This document shows, in pieces, positions 1-5,585 of a DNA stretch of 7,079 bases (the first letter of the stretch is position 1; each line of letters begins with the position of its first letter). This DNA is from CALAEC01 sp050692915 (lineage in GTDB: Bacteria > Actinomycetota > UBA4738 > CALAEC01): assembly GCA_050692915.1 (NCBI GenBank), contig JBOGVU010000119.1:1-7079 (forward strand), read 5' to 3'. A program made the position numbers and the translations under genes. Under the pieces are notes generated by a model, which saw only the letters and a program-made list of their open reading frames with translations, did not search any database and was not told the origin of the DNA.

Positions 1-2
1 TG

Positions 3-254
3 GACATCGAGCTCACGGACCGGGCCAAGGAGGTCCTGGCCGAGAAGGGCTACGATCCCGCGCTCGGCGCCCGGCCGCTGCGCCGGACGATCCAGCGGAT
101 GGTCGAGGACCCGCTGTCGGAGAAGCTCCTGTACAAGGAGTTCACGGCGGGCCAGACGATCATCGTCGACGCCCGCGACGGCGAGGTCGTGTTCGAGCCG
201 GCCTCCCGTCCTCCCGAGATCCCGCCGGTCGAGCTGGCCGGGAAGGAGTCGTAG
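3..254 (+). CDS. clpC: ATP-dependent Clp protease ATP-binding subunit ClpC, C-terminal end (5' partial)
   Basis: This is the last 83 codons of a Clp/Hsp100 AAA+ unfoldase; the reading frame enters the window at base 3 and stops at TAG 252-254. What remains is the small C-terminal subdomain of the second AAA+ module. The sensor-2 motif GARPLRR (bases 66-86) follows GYDPAL, and its arginine contacts the bound nucleotide in this family. IQRMVEDPLSEKLL and a final beta-rich stretch ending in EVVFEP follow. The LSEKLLYKEFTAGQ wording fits ClpC better than ClpB, and the protein ends in a short acidic/proline-rich tail, as ClpC often does. ClpC unfolds substrates and feeds them to the ClpP peptidase in the cytoplasm. 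The N-terminal repeats, the first AAA+ module and the P-loop lie outside the window, so the ClpC call rests on the tail and on its position upstream of radA, as in Firmicutes. Confidence 0.9.
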   Translation, partial: DIELTDRAKEVLAEKGYDPALGARPLRRTIQRMVEDPLSEKLLYKEFTAGQTIIVDARDGEVVFEPASRPPEIPPVELAGKES

Positions 255-263
255 GGAGGTTCG

Positions 264-280
264 ACCCGTCGGGGACGGGT
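264..280 (+). terminator. Hairpin just after clpC, possible terminator
   Basis: A perfect 7-bp stem (264-270 ACCCGTC with 274-280 GACGGGT) closes a 3-nt GGG loop, starting 10 nt after the clpC stop. No T-run follows. The right side can instead pair as GGGGACG (271-277) with CGTCCCC (288-294), so two exclusive folds exist. A small third stem, CCCCG/CGGGG (298-302 and 307-311), comes just after. High-GC bacteria often use hairpins without a U-tract, but function is inferred. Confidence 0.4.
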
Positions 281-329
281 ACAACCACGTCCCCTGACCC
301 CGCTCGCGGGGACGCCTGCGAGCGGTAAG

Positions 330-370
330 GCCGAGAAGCCCGGCAGCCGAGAGGTCGCCGGGCTCTCGGC
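330..370 (+). terminator. Long GC-rich hairpin between clpC and the amidase gene
   Basis: Bases 330-344 pair with 357-370. An inner 8-bp stem AGCCCGGC/GCCGGGCT and an outer 6-bp stem GCCGAG/CTCGGC are separated by one bulged A (336), with a 12-nt loop. The sequence GTCTTC follows, which is only a weak T-run. This is the strongest hairpin in the clpC-amidase gap and ends 10 nt before the predicted -10 box of the amidase gene. It most likely stops clpC transcripts before the next promoter. A mapped 3' end near 371-376 would confirm it. Confidence 0.55.
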
Positions 371-380
371 GTCTTCGCGG

Positions 381-386
381 TAGGGT
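381..386 (+). promoter_or_regulatory. -10 box TAGGGT for a leaderless amidase transcript
   Basis: TAGGGT fits the TANNNT -10 pattern of actinobacterial sigma-A promoters. Six bases separate it from the GTG start at 393, so the start codon would be at or next to the first transcribed base. No clear -35 box is seen 16-18 nt upstream, which is common for such promoters. Confidence 0.5.
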
Positions 387-392
387 GAGCCG

Positions 393-1064
393 GTGCGGCT
401 GACCCGTCGAAGGTTCCTCGGGTGGCTGGCCGGCGTCGTCGGCGCCGTGGCGATCCCGATCCGCCCCGCGGCCGCCGCGCAGCGCACCATCGAGCTGATC
501 TGCCGGCGGGCGTGGGGCGCCCGGCGGCCCGCCGGGGAGTTCGACCGCCACCGGATTCGGCGGATCACCGTGCACCACAGCGCGGTGGCGCTCAGGGACA
601 ACAGCCTGGCGCCGGCCCGGCTTCGCTCCCATCAAGCCGCCCACCAGGACCGGGGGTGGCCGGACATCGCCTACCACCTCCTGATCGACCGGAACGGGCA
701 TGTGTACGCGGGCCGGCCTCGGTGGGCGGTGGGGGACACCTCGACGAACTACGACCCCCGGGGGCACCTTCTGGTGATGTGCGAGGGGAACTTCCAGAAA
801 CAGCGTCCCTCGCAGGCCCAGGTCCGGGCGCTCGTGGACGTCCTGGCGTGGGCGGTGGACCGGTACGACGTGGGCGTGCGGACGATCCGCGGGCACCTGG
901 AGTACGCGGACACCGCCTGCCCGGGGAAGGGCCTCCAGCGCCGGCTCGGCGAGGTCCGGCGCCGGGTCCGGGATCGGCTGGCGTCCGGGGGTGTGCGGCT
1001 CGTGGACCTGTGCGGCGACGAGGGACGGGAGCGGGTGGAGGCTATCGAGGCCGGCGAGGCGTAG
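393..1064 (+). CDS. Tat-exported N-acetylmuramoyl-L-alanine amidase (Amidase_2/PGRP family)
   Basis: A 223-aa zinc amidase predicted to cut the bond between N-acetylmuramic acid and L-alanine of peptidoglycan outside the membrane. The N-terminus is a twin-arginine signal: TRRRFLG at residues 4-10, a hydrophobic stretch to about 23, then RPAAAA before Q30, with likely cleavage near 29. The mature part has the family landmarks in order: RRAWGARRP (38-46), TVHHSA with Zn ligand H61 or H62, DIAYHLLID with catalytic-type Y94, a conserved GNF (132-134), RGH at 166-168 (Zn ligand H168) and DTACPG (173-178) with Zn ligand C176. All residues expected of an active enzyme are present. A basic region to about residue 196 and an acidic tail follow. 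GTG 393 is chosen because it gives the complete Tat signal and lies 6 nt after TAGGGT. The gene stands alone between clpC and a DUF2277 gene, so its position does not reveal when it acts. An endolysin origin is possible, but the Tat signal favours a host wall enzyme. Confidence 0.85.
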   Translation: MRLTRRRFLGWLAGVVGAVAIPIRPAAAAQRTIELICRRAWGARRPAGEFDRHRIRRITVHHSAVALRDNSLAPARLRSHQAAHQDRGWPDIAYHLLIDRNGHVYAGRPRWAVGDTSTNYDPRGHLLVMCEGNFQKQRPSQAQVRALVDVLAWAVDRYDVGVRTIRGHLEYADTACPGKGLQRRLGEVRRRVRDRLASGGVRLVDLCGDEGRERVEAIEAGEA

Positions 1065-1077
1065 CGGGGCCCCGCGC

Positions 1078-1083
1078 TATCTT
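1078..1083 (+). promoter_or_regulatory. -10 box TATCTT for a leaderless DUF2277 transcript
   Basis: TATCTT matches TANNNT and ends exactly 6 nt before ATG 1090, the same geometry as at the amidase gene. The sequence between box and ATG (GGTCGT) holds no Shine-Dalgarno. No convincing -35 box is visible, as that region falls at the amidase stop codon. Confidence 0.55.
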
Positions 1084-1089
1084 GGTCGT

Positions 1090-1287
1090 ATGTGCCGAAG
1101 CATCAAGCGCCTCCGCGGCCCCGACGGCCCTGCCACCGAGGACGAGGTCCGCGAGGCCGCGCTCCAGTTCGTCCGGAAGGTCAGCGGGTTCCGTCAGCCG
1201 TCCCAGCGCAACAAGGAGGCGTTCGACGCCGCCGTGAACGACGTGGCCGAGGCTTCCCGCCGCCTCCTCGACGCCGTCACCAGGTAG
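1090..1287 (+). CDS. DUF2277 family small protein of unknown function
   Basis: A 65-aa protein beginning MCRSIKRLRGPDGPATEDEV and continuing with AALQFVRKVSGFRQPS (about residues 24-39), then an alanine-rich acidic helix ending RRLLDAVTR. The opening MCRSIK and the VRKVSGFR..P block are what I recognise as the DUF2277 signature. Its length is normal for that family, so it is complete rather than a fragment. No function is established to my knowledge. There is no signal peptide or membrane segment; the single Cys2 next to the initiator Met is conserved in the family. The composition suggests a compact helical cytoplasmic protein. The ATG is placed by family alignment and by the TATCTT box six bases upstream. 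It sits 25 nt after the amidase stop and 42 nt before the radA start. Confidence 0.85.
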   Translation: MCRSIKRLRGPDGPATEDEVREAALQFVRKVSGFRQPSQRNKEAFDAAVNDVAEASRRLLDAVTR

Positions 1288-1316
1288 CCGAGACCGGGCG
1301 TGTCAGTCCCGGCTGG

Positions 1317-1322
1317 TAGCGT
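1317..1322 (+). promoter_or_regulatory. -10 box TAGCGT for a leaderless radA transcript
   Basis: TAGCGT matches TANNNT and lies 7 nt before GTG 1330, the start that best fits RadA alignment. It would be a third leaderless start in a row. A short dyad CCGGG-N9-CCCGG (1294-1312) lies just upstream, but such small dyads are common in DNA this GC-rich. Confidence 0.45.
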
Positions 1323-1329
1323 CCCGGCC

Positions 1330-2712
1330 GTGGGGAAGGTGCGCCAGGTCCTGTCGTGCTCCGGATGCGGGCAGCAGGTCGCCCAGTGGATGGGCCGCTG
1401 TCTCGGGTGCGGGGCGTGGGGAACGATCGGCGACCACAGCCCGCCCGGGACCGGGGCGGCCCCGGTCGAGCCGCTCGGCCTGGGCGACGAGCCGGCGGAG
1501 GCCCGGATCGGCACCGGGCTCGAGGGCGTGGACCGGGTCCTCGGGGGCGGCCTGGTGCCCGGCTCGGTGGCCCTGATCGCCGGGGAGCCCGGCATCGGCA
1601 AGTCCACGTTGCTCCTCCAGGTCGTCGGGCACATCGCCGGGGGCGGCGGCCCGTGCCTGGTGGCCTCGGGCGAGGAGTCCCGGGCCCAGGTGGCGATCCG
1701 GGCCGGGAGGCTCGGGCTCGGGCCGAACGTCGTGTCGTTCGTCCCCGGCCGCGAGCTCCATCACGTGCTCGACGCCGCTCGCGCCGCCAGGCCGGCGATC
1801 CTCGTCGTGGACTCGATCCAGGCCATCCGGGACCCGTCGCTACCCTCGCTCCCGGGCGGTCCCGCCCAGGTCCGGGCCTGCGCCGACGCCCTGGTGGGCC
1901 TGGCGAAGACGACCGGGGTCGCGGTGGTCCTGGTCGGCCAGGTGACGAAGGACGGCGACGTGGCGGGCCCGCGCACGCTGGAGCACGCCGTCGACGTGGT
2001 GTGCTCCTTCGACGGGGACCACACCACCGGACTGCGGGTGCTGGCCGGTGGGAAGAACCGGTTCGGGCCGGAGGGGGAGCTGGCCTGGTTCGAGATGGCC
2101 GTGGACGGGCTGCGGGAGGTGGACCCGCGTGAGGTCCTGGCGCCCGGCGACGGCGAGGCCGGGGCCGCAACCGCGCTCGTGGCGGCCGGGCGCCGGGCCC
2201 TGGCCGTGGAGGTCCAGGGCCTGACGGCCTTCACCGAGGGCCATCCCCGCCGGCACGTGTCCGGCCTCGATCCGCGCCGCTTCGGGCTCGTGGCGGCCGT
2301 GGTCGACCGGGCCACTGGCCTGCGGCTCACCCGATCCGAGCTGTACGGCGCGGCCGCAGGAGGGCTGCGCATCGACGACCCGGGGGCCGACCTCGCCGTG
2401 GCGGCCGCCCTGGCCTCCTCGGCCACGGGCGTCCCCCCGCCCCCACGCTCGGCGTTCGCCGGCGAGGTCAGCCTCACGGGTGCGGTCCGGCCGCCGCCGA
2501 GGCTGGGGCTCCGGCTGGCGGCTGCCGCGGCGGCCGGGGTGCGAACCGTGTTCTGCGCCGGCGACCCCGATCCTCCTCAGGGCGTCCGCGTGATCCGGGT
2601 TCGTCGTCTGGGCGAAGCCCTCGCGTGGGCCAAACCGAGAAGGCGGCCGGGCCGTCGGGACGCCCCGAGTGTCGACGCCGGCGACCCGGCCACGACCGAG
2701 CCCGCGGCATGA
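1330..2712 (+). CDS. radA: DNA repair protein RadA (Sms), RecA-like branch-migration ATPase
   Basis: A 460-aa RadA/Sms protein, which in studied bacteria acts as an ATP-dependent helicase that extends and resolves recombination intermediates with RecA. Domains in order: a four-cysteine zinc finger (C10, C13, C24, C27, ending GCGAW); a RecA-like ATPase with Walker A GEPGIGKST (85-93) and Walker B ILVVD ending at D161; the RadA-specific KNRFG motif (242-246) followed by GPEGELAWFEM; and a Lon-protease-like C-terminal domain containing GGLRIDDPGADLAVAAALAS and GEVSLTGAVR. The LonC-like domain is a DNA-binding scaffold, not an active protease, in this family. A basic then acidic tail of about 27 residues (PRRRPGRR onward) extends past the usual end. 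An in-frame GTG at 1300 would add ten residues ahead of the zinc finger; GTG 1330 is preferred because homologs start about nine residues before the first cysteine and because TAGCGT lies 7 nt upstream. Confidence 0.95.
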   Translation: MGKVRQVLSCSGCGQQVAQWMGRCLGCGAWGTIGDHSPPGTGAAPVEPLGLGDEPAEARIGTGLEGVDRVLGGGLVPGSVALIAGEPGIGKSTLLLQVVGHIAGGGGPCLVASGEESRAQVAIRAGRLGLGPNVVSFVPGRELHHVLDAARAARPAILVVDSIQAIRDPSLPSLPGGPAQVRACADALVGLAKTTGVAVVLVGQVTKDGDVAGPRTLEHAVDVVCSFDGDHTTGLRVLAGGKNRFGPEGELAWFEMAVDGLREVDPREVLAPGDGEAGAATALVAAGRRALAVEVQGLTAFTEGHPRRHVSGLDPRRFGLVAAVVDRATGLRLTRSELYGAAAGGLRIDDPGADLAVAAALASSATGVPPPPRSAFAGEVSLTGAVRPPPRLGLRLAAAAAAGVRTVFCAGDPDPPQGVRVIRVRRLGEALAWAKPRRRPGRRDAPSVDAGDPATTEPAA

Positions 2713-2740
2713 AATGTGCCCTGTGACCAGCGGTTTTAAG

Positions 2741-2770
2741 TTGCGAACGCCCCCGATCGCCTGATACAAT
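2741..2770 (+). promoter_or_regulatory. Sigma-A type promoter of carD
   Basis: A -35 box TTGCGA (2741-2746) and a -10 box TACAAT (2765-2770) are separated by 18 nt, within a markedly AT-richer patch (CGGTTTTAAG just upstream). The predicted transcript start is near 2777, giving a leader of about 67 nt. This is one of the two best canonical promoters in the window. A 5-bp stem CCCGC/GCGGG (2787-2791 and 2802-2806) lies in the leader and is too weak to call functional. Confidence 0.7.
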
Positions 2771-2832
2771 GGGAACCCCGCAAGGGCCCGCCGATCTTCT
2801 AGCGGGACGTGCCGTGCCATAGCTGACGCCGC

Positions 2833-2839
2833 AAAGGAG
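2833..2839 (+). promoter_or_regulatory. Strong Shine-Dalgarno of carD
   Basis: AAAGGAG lies 4 nt before GTG 2844 and fixes the start codon. It is the clearest ribosome binding site in the window and contrasts with the leaderless genes upstream. Confidence 0.8.
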
Positions 2840-2843
2840 TGCC

Positions 2844-3353
2844 GTGTTCCGAAAGGGCGACAAGGTCATCTACCCCCATCACGGGGCCGCGGTCATCGAG
2901 AACGTCACCACAAGGGAGTTCCTCGGGGAGAGGAAGAAGTACCTGGTCCTCAGGCTCGCCTACGGTGATCTGACGCTCATGGTCCCCGTCGACAGCACCG
3001 AGGAGGTCGGCCTCCGCGAGGTGGTGAGCCGGCGCGAGGTGAAGAAGGTCCTCGACGTGCTCCGTGAGGACGAGTCTCGGATGCCGTCGAACTGGAGCCG
3101 GCGCTACAAGACGAACATCGAGAAGATCCGTTCCGGCGACGTGTACCAGGTGGCCGAGGTGGTCCGGAACCTCTCCATCCGAGAGTCCGAGAAGGGCCTG
3201 TCGGCGGGCGAGAAGCGGATGCTGGCCAAGGCCCGGCAGATCCTGGTGTCCGAGCTCGTATTCGCCGTCGACGCGACCGAGGAGAAGGCCGAGAGCATGA
3301 TCGACAAGGTGCTCGAGGAGGCCCACTCGGTCGTCCTCCAGCCGACCGTCTAA
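2844..3353 (+). CDS. carD: CarD family RNA polymerase-binding transcription regulator
   Basis: A 169-aa protein very close in layout to mycobacterial CarD, which binds the RNA polymerase beta subunit and stabilises the open promoter complex, especially at rRNA promoters. Residues 1 to about 60 form the Tudor-like RNA polymerase interaction domain: GDKVIYPHHGAA at 5-16, YLVLRLAYGDLTLMVPVD at 33-50, EVGLREVV at 54-61. The C-terminal helical DNA-binding domain contains NWSRRYK (83-89), whose W84 corresponds to mycobacterial Trp85 that wedges at the upstream edge of the transcription bubble, then GLSAGEKRMLAKARQIL, nearly identical to mycobacteria. R24 corresponds to mycobacterial Arg25, a beta contact; the other contact, Arg47, is Met46 here, as in the non-mycobacterial pattern I recall from CdnL. 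The GTG start is set by AAAGGAG 4 nt upstream. It has its own promoter and is followed 40 nt later by the PIN/TRAM gene. Confidence 0.95.
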   Translation: MFRKGDKVIYPHHGAAVIENVTTREFLGERKKYLVLRLAYGDLTLMVPVDSTEEVGLREVVSRREVKKVLDVLREDESRMPSNWSRRYKTNIEKIRSGDVYQVAEVVRNLSIRESEKGLSAGEKRMLAKARQILVSELVFAVDATEEKAESMIDKVLEEAHSVVLQPTV

Positions 3354-3381
3354 GAGGCTTGCGCTCGCCCGCCGGGCGGGG

Positions 3382-3387
3382 CACCGT
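3382..3387 (+). promoter_or_regulatory. Possible degenerate -10 (CACCGT) before the PIN/TRAM gene
   Basis: CACCGT lies exactly 6 nt before GTG 3394, the same spacing as the leaderless genes upstream, but lacks the first T of TANNNT. No good Shine-Dalgarno is present (only GTGGGG). The gene may instead be read from the carD transcript, since the gap is 40 nt and holds only a 5-bp hairpin (CGCCC/GGGCG, 3366-3378). Confidence 0.25.
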
Positions 3388-3393
3388 GGGGCC

Positions 3394-4449
3394 GTGAGCG
3401 TCCAGCCCGATCCTCCGCGAAGGCCGCAACGCACCCTGGTCGAGATCGTTCGGTTCGTGCTGGTGGGGCTGTTCACCGCGGGCGGGTGGCAGCTCGCGGA
3501 GGCCTCGGACCTGGAGGGGGGCCGTCTGCTCCTCGCGGTCGTGCTCGGGAGCCTGGTCGGCTACGTGCTCGGCGGGGTGTTCGGCCGGCGGGCCATGGTC
3601 GCGGTCTCCGCCGTGGAGCAGGAGTTCCAGCGGATGCCGGCCTCCGAGCTCCTGGCCGGAGTACTCGGCCTCATCCTGGGCCTCCTGATCGCCATCCTCG
3701 TCTCCCTCCTGGCGTTCCGCTTCCCGCTCACGGTGGCGTACCCCACCGCCGCCCTGGTCTCGGTGGTGCTCGCCTACGTGGGCTACCGGGTGGGAAGGGC
3801 GAAGCGCGACGAGCTGTTCGGCCTGTTCGGGCTGAAGACGCGATCGTTCGGGGTGCGGGCCGGCGAGGTGAACGTGCTCGACACCAGCGCGCTGATCGAC
3901 GGCCGCATCAGGGAGGTGGTCGATGCCGGGTTCGTGGGCGGCACCTTGATGGTCCACCGGGGCGTGCTCTCCGAGCTCCGGGCCATCGCGGACTCGGGTG
4001 AGCCGAGCCGGGCCGCCAGGGGCCGCCGCGGGCTGGTCATCCTTCGAGAGCTGCAGCGGCACCCGGCGGTCGAGGTCGTGTTGGTCGGCGTGGAGGATGT
4101 CGGAGAGGTGGACACGGCCCTGGTCCGCCTGGCCAGGGAGCGGGGCGCAGCCCTGGTCACCGGCGACACCAACCTGGTCAAGGTGGCGGAGGCGCTCGAT
4201 GTCCCCACCCGGTCGATGGCCGCGCTGGCCGAGGCGGTCCGAACGCCGGTGGTGCCGGGCGAGGAGGTCACGGTGCGGGTGACCAAGGAGGGCCGCGAGG
4301 AGGGTCAGGGCGTCGGGTTCCTGGAGGACGGCACGATGGTCGTGGTCGAGCGGGGGGCCGACCTGGTCGGGGCCGACGTCAACGCGGTGGTGACGAACGT
4401 CCTGCAGACGACCTCGGGCCGGATGGTGTTCGCCCGGCTTGGAGAGTGA
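3394..4449 (+). CDS. PIN/TRAM domain integral membrane protein (YacL-like putative RNase)
   Basis: A 351-aa protein with the architecture of the YacL/PIN-TRAM family. The N-terminal part holds about four hydrophobic segments (roughly residues 15-34, 44-63, 86-108 and 112-131). A cytoplasmic PIN nuclease domain follows, from NVLDTSALIDGRI at 160. The acidic metal-binding residues expected of an active PIN domain are D163, E194 (in GVLSELRAIAD), D240 (in VDTALVRLA) and D258 (in VTGDTNLVKVAE). A TRAM RNA-binding domain spans about 287-349. The family is predicted to be a membrane-tethered single-strand RNase; the substrate is not known from sequence. GTG 3394 puts a proline/arginine-rich cytosolic stretch before the first hydrophobic segment, following the positive-inside rule. 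It is the first gene of a run with ispD, ispF and rlmB, as in the Bacillus cluster, where yacL precedes ispD. Confidence 0.9.
   Translation: MSVQPDPPRRPQRTLVEIVRFVLVGLFTAGGWQLAEASDLEGGRLLLAVVLGSLVGYVLGGVFGRRAMVAVSAVEQEFQRMPASELLAGVLGLILGLLIAILVSLLAFRFPLTVAYPTAALVSVVLAYVGYRVGRAKRDELFGLFGLKTRSFGVRAGEVNVLDTSALIDGRIREVVDAGFVGGTLMVHRGVLSELRAIADSGEPSRAARGRRGLVILRELQRHPAVEVVLVGVEDVGEVDTALVRLARERGAALVTGDTNLVKVAEALDVPTRSMAALAEAVRTPVVPGEEVTVRVTKEGREEGQGVGFLEDGTMVVVERGADLVGADVNAVVTNVLQTTSGRMVFARLGE
4441..4446 (+). promoter_or_regulatory. Shine-Dalgarno deciding the ispD start
   Basis: GGAGAG lies inside the last codons of the PIN/TRAM gene and 4 nt before GTG 4451. It supports 4451 over the in-frame TTG 4439, which would leave the GGAGAG after the start codon. 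Confidence 0.6.
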
Positions 4450-4450
4450 C

Positions 4451-5122
4451 GTGGCCGCCGGGGTTCTCCTCCTGGGCGGCGGCCGGGGTGAGCGGCTCTC
4501 CGGGCCGGACCCGAAGGCCTTCGCCCTCCTGGACGGCCGGACCCTCCTCGAGCTGGCCGTGTCGACGGTGGAGGCCTGCGGCCGGGTCGAGGGCTTCGTG
4601 GTGGTCGCGCCCCAAGGGTGGGAGGGCCGGGCTCGCACGATCGTGGGCCCCAGGCCCCGGCTGATCGATGTCGTGGCCGGCGGCGGGACCCGGCAGGACT
4701 CGGTCCGTCGCGGGCTGGCGGCGCTCCCGGACCCCTTCGACGTGGTGATCTGCCACGATGTGGCTCGCCCGCTGGCTTCGGCTGCGCTGTTCGATGCCGT
4801 GCTCGGCGGGCTAACGGGGGCGGACGGGGCCGTTCCGTCGGTTCCGGTGCCCGACACGGTGAAGCGGGTCGACGACGGCATGGTGGCCGAGACCGTGCAC
4901 CGCGACGGCCTGGTGCTGGTCCAGACACCCCAGGCGTTCACCCGGGAAGCGCTCACGGCGGCGCACCGGGCCGCCGAGGCGGACGGGTTCACCGGAACCG
5001 ACGACGCGGCGCTGCTCGAGCGGGCCGGGTTCCGTGTGGCGGTGGTTCCCGGCGACACGGCCAACATCAAGATCACCCGACCCGAGGACCTCATGGTGGC
5101 CTCGGCGCTGTCTCGTGCCTGA
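4451..5122 (+). CDS. ispD: 2-C-methyl-D-erythritol 4-phosphate cytidylyltransferase IspD
   Basis: A 223-aa MEP-pathway enzyme that joins CTP and 2-C-methyl-D-erythritol 4-phosphate to give CDP-ME and pyrophosphate in the cytoplasm. It is a one-domain Rossmann-like nucleotidyltransferase. Landmarks in order: the glycine-rich loop GGGRGERL (9-16) and PKAF (21-24), with R15 and K22 matching catalytic Arg20 and Lys27 of E. coli IspD; GGGTRQDSVRRGL; ICHDVARPL; VPVPDTVKRV; QTPQAFTREAL; GTDDAALLE; and GDTANIKITRPEDL, with K207 matching E. coli Lys213. The first loop reads LGGGRG instead of the usual PAAGxG, a conservative change. Length is normal. The start is one base after the PIN/TRAM stop, so translation is probably coupled. 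Fusion to IspF, seen in some bacteria, is absent here, though the two genes overlap. Confidence 0.95.
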   Translation: MAAGVLLLGGGRGERLSGPDPKAFALLDGRTLLELAVSTVEACGRVEGFVVVAPQGWEGRARTIVGPRPRLIDVVAGGGTRQDSVRRGLAALPDPFDVVICHDVARPLASAALFDAVLGGLTGADGAVPSVPVPDTVKRVDDGMVAETVHRDGLVLVQTPQAFTREALTAAHRAAEADGFTGTDDAALLERAGFRVAVVPGDTANIKITRPEDLMVASALSRA

Positions 5123-5585
5123 GCCGAGGTTCGGGCTCGGCTTCGATTCCCACCCGGCGGACCCGGGCCGGCCGCTGATCTTGGGCGGGGTTCCGTTCGA
5201 GGAGGCGCCGGGACTGGCGGGGCACTCCGACGGCGACGTGGTCTGCCACGCTCTGGCAGACGCCCTGCTGGGCGCCGCGGCGCTCGGGGACATCGGGGCG
5301 CATTTCTCCGACACCGACCCGGCCGTGGCGGGTATCGCCGGCACGGAGCTGCTCCGCCGGACCGTCCGGCTGGTCCGCGGGTCGGGCCTGGCGCCACAGG
5401 CGTGCGATCTGGTGGTGCTGGCCGCGCGCCCCCGGCTGGGGCCCCGGAGGGACGAGATGCGAGCGGCGCTCGCCGACGCCCTGGGGGTCGACCTCGCCCG
5501 GGTCAGCGTGAAGGCCACCCGGCCCGAGGGGCTGGGCCTGTCCGGCGACGGGGTGGGGTGCCTGGCGCTGGCCGTGCTGGCATGA
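5115..5585 (+). CDS. ispF: 2-C-methyl-D-erythritol 2,4-cyclodiphosphate synthase IspF
   Basis: A 156-aa enzyme that cyclises CDP-ME 2-phosphate to MEcPP with release of CMP, the MEP-pathway step two after IspD. Zn ligands are D11 and H13 in GLGFDSHP and H45 in DGDVVCHALADALLGA. GDIGAHFSDTDP and the C-terminal KATRPEGLGLSGDGVG (family pattern KATT-E-LGF-G) complete the fold, which works as a homotrimer in the family. GTG 5115 is chosen because it gives the standard short lead (MPEPRFGLGFD) and the normal length; upstream in-frame starts lie inside ispD. It overlaps the end of ispD by 8 nt and has no clear Shine-Dalgarno, so it probably depends on ribosomes finishing ispD. The TGA shares four bases with the ATG of rlmB. 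Confidence 0.95.
   Translation: MPEPRFGLGFDSHPADPGRPLILGGVPFEEAPGLAGHSDGDVVCHALADALLGAAALGDIGAHFSDTDPAVAGIAGTELLRRTVRLVRGSGLAPQACDLVVLAARPRLGPRRDEMRAALADALGVDLARVSVKATRPEGLGLSGDGVGCLALAVLA

Noticed and set aside
1064..1075. Perfect 12-nt palindrome GCGGGGCCCCGC before the DUF2277 -10 box
   Set aside because: No loop for an RNA hairpin, and several such palindromes are expected by chance in 7 kb of this composition. Kept only as a possible operator without support.
422..1237. 271-codon + strand frame over the amidase and DUF2277 genes
   Set aside because: Frame-shifted reading of two genes with clear family motifs; the product is rich in arginine, glycine and proline with no domain.
1300..1329. 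GTG 1300 as the radA start
   Set aside because: It adds ten residues not seen before the zinc finger in RadA homologs, and the TAGCGT box would fall inside the coding region; GTG 1330 fits both points better.
1277..2820. Several antisense open frames opposite radA (1277-2170, 1761-2477, 1840-2820)
   Set aside because: Low-complexity composition, no recognisable motif, and full overlap with radA. They are products of GC-rich codon use.
3366..3378. CGCCC/GGGCG hairpin between carD and the PIN/TRAM gene as a terminator
   Set aside because: Only five pairs, no T-run, and common by chance here; carD and the next gene may be co-transcribed.
4439..4450. TTG 4439 as the ispD start
   Set aside because: It would overlap the upstream gene and leave the GGAGAG ribosome site inside the coding region; GTG 4451 has that site at proper spacing.
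2977..5397. Very long antisense open frame (806 codons) running across carD, the PIN/TRAM gene, ispD and part of ispF
   Set aside because: It lies opposite four well-supported genes, its translation is an arginine/proline/alanine-rich mix with no domain, and such frames are expected where third positions are nearly all G or C.
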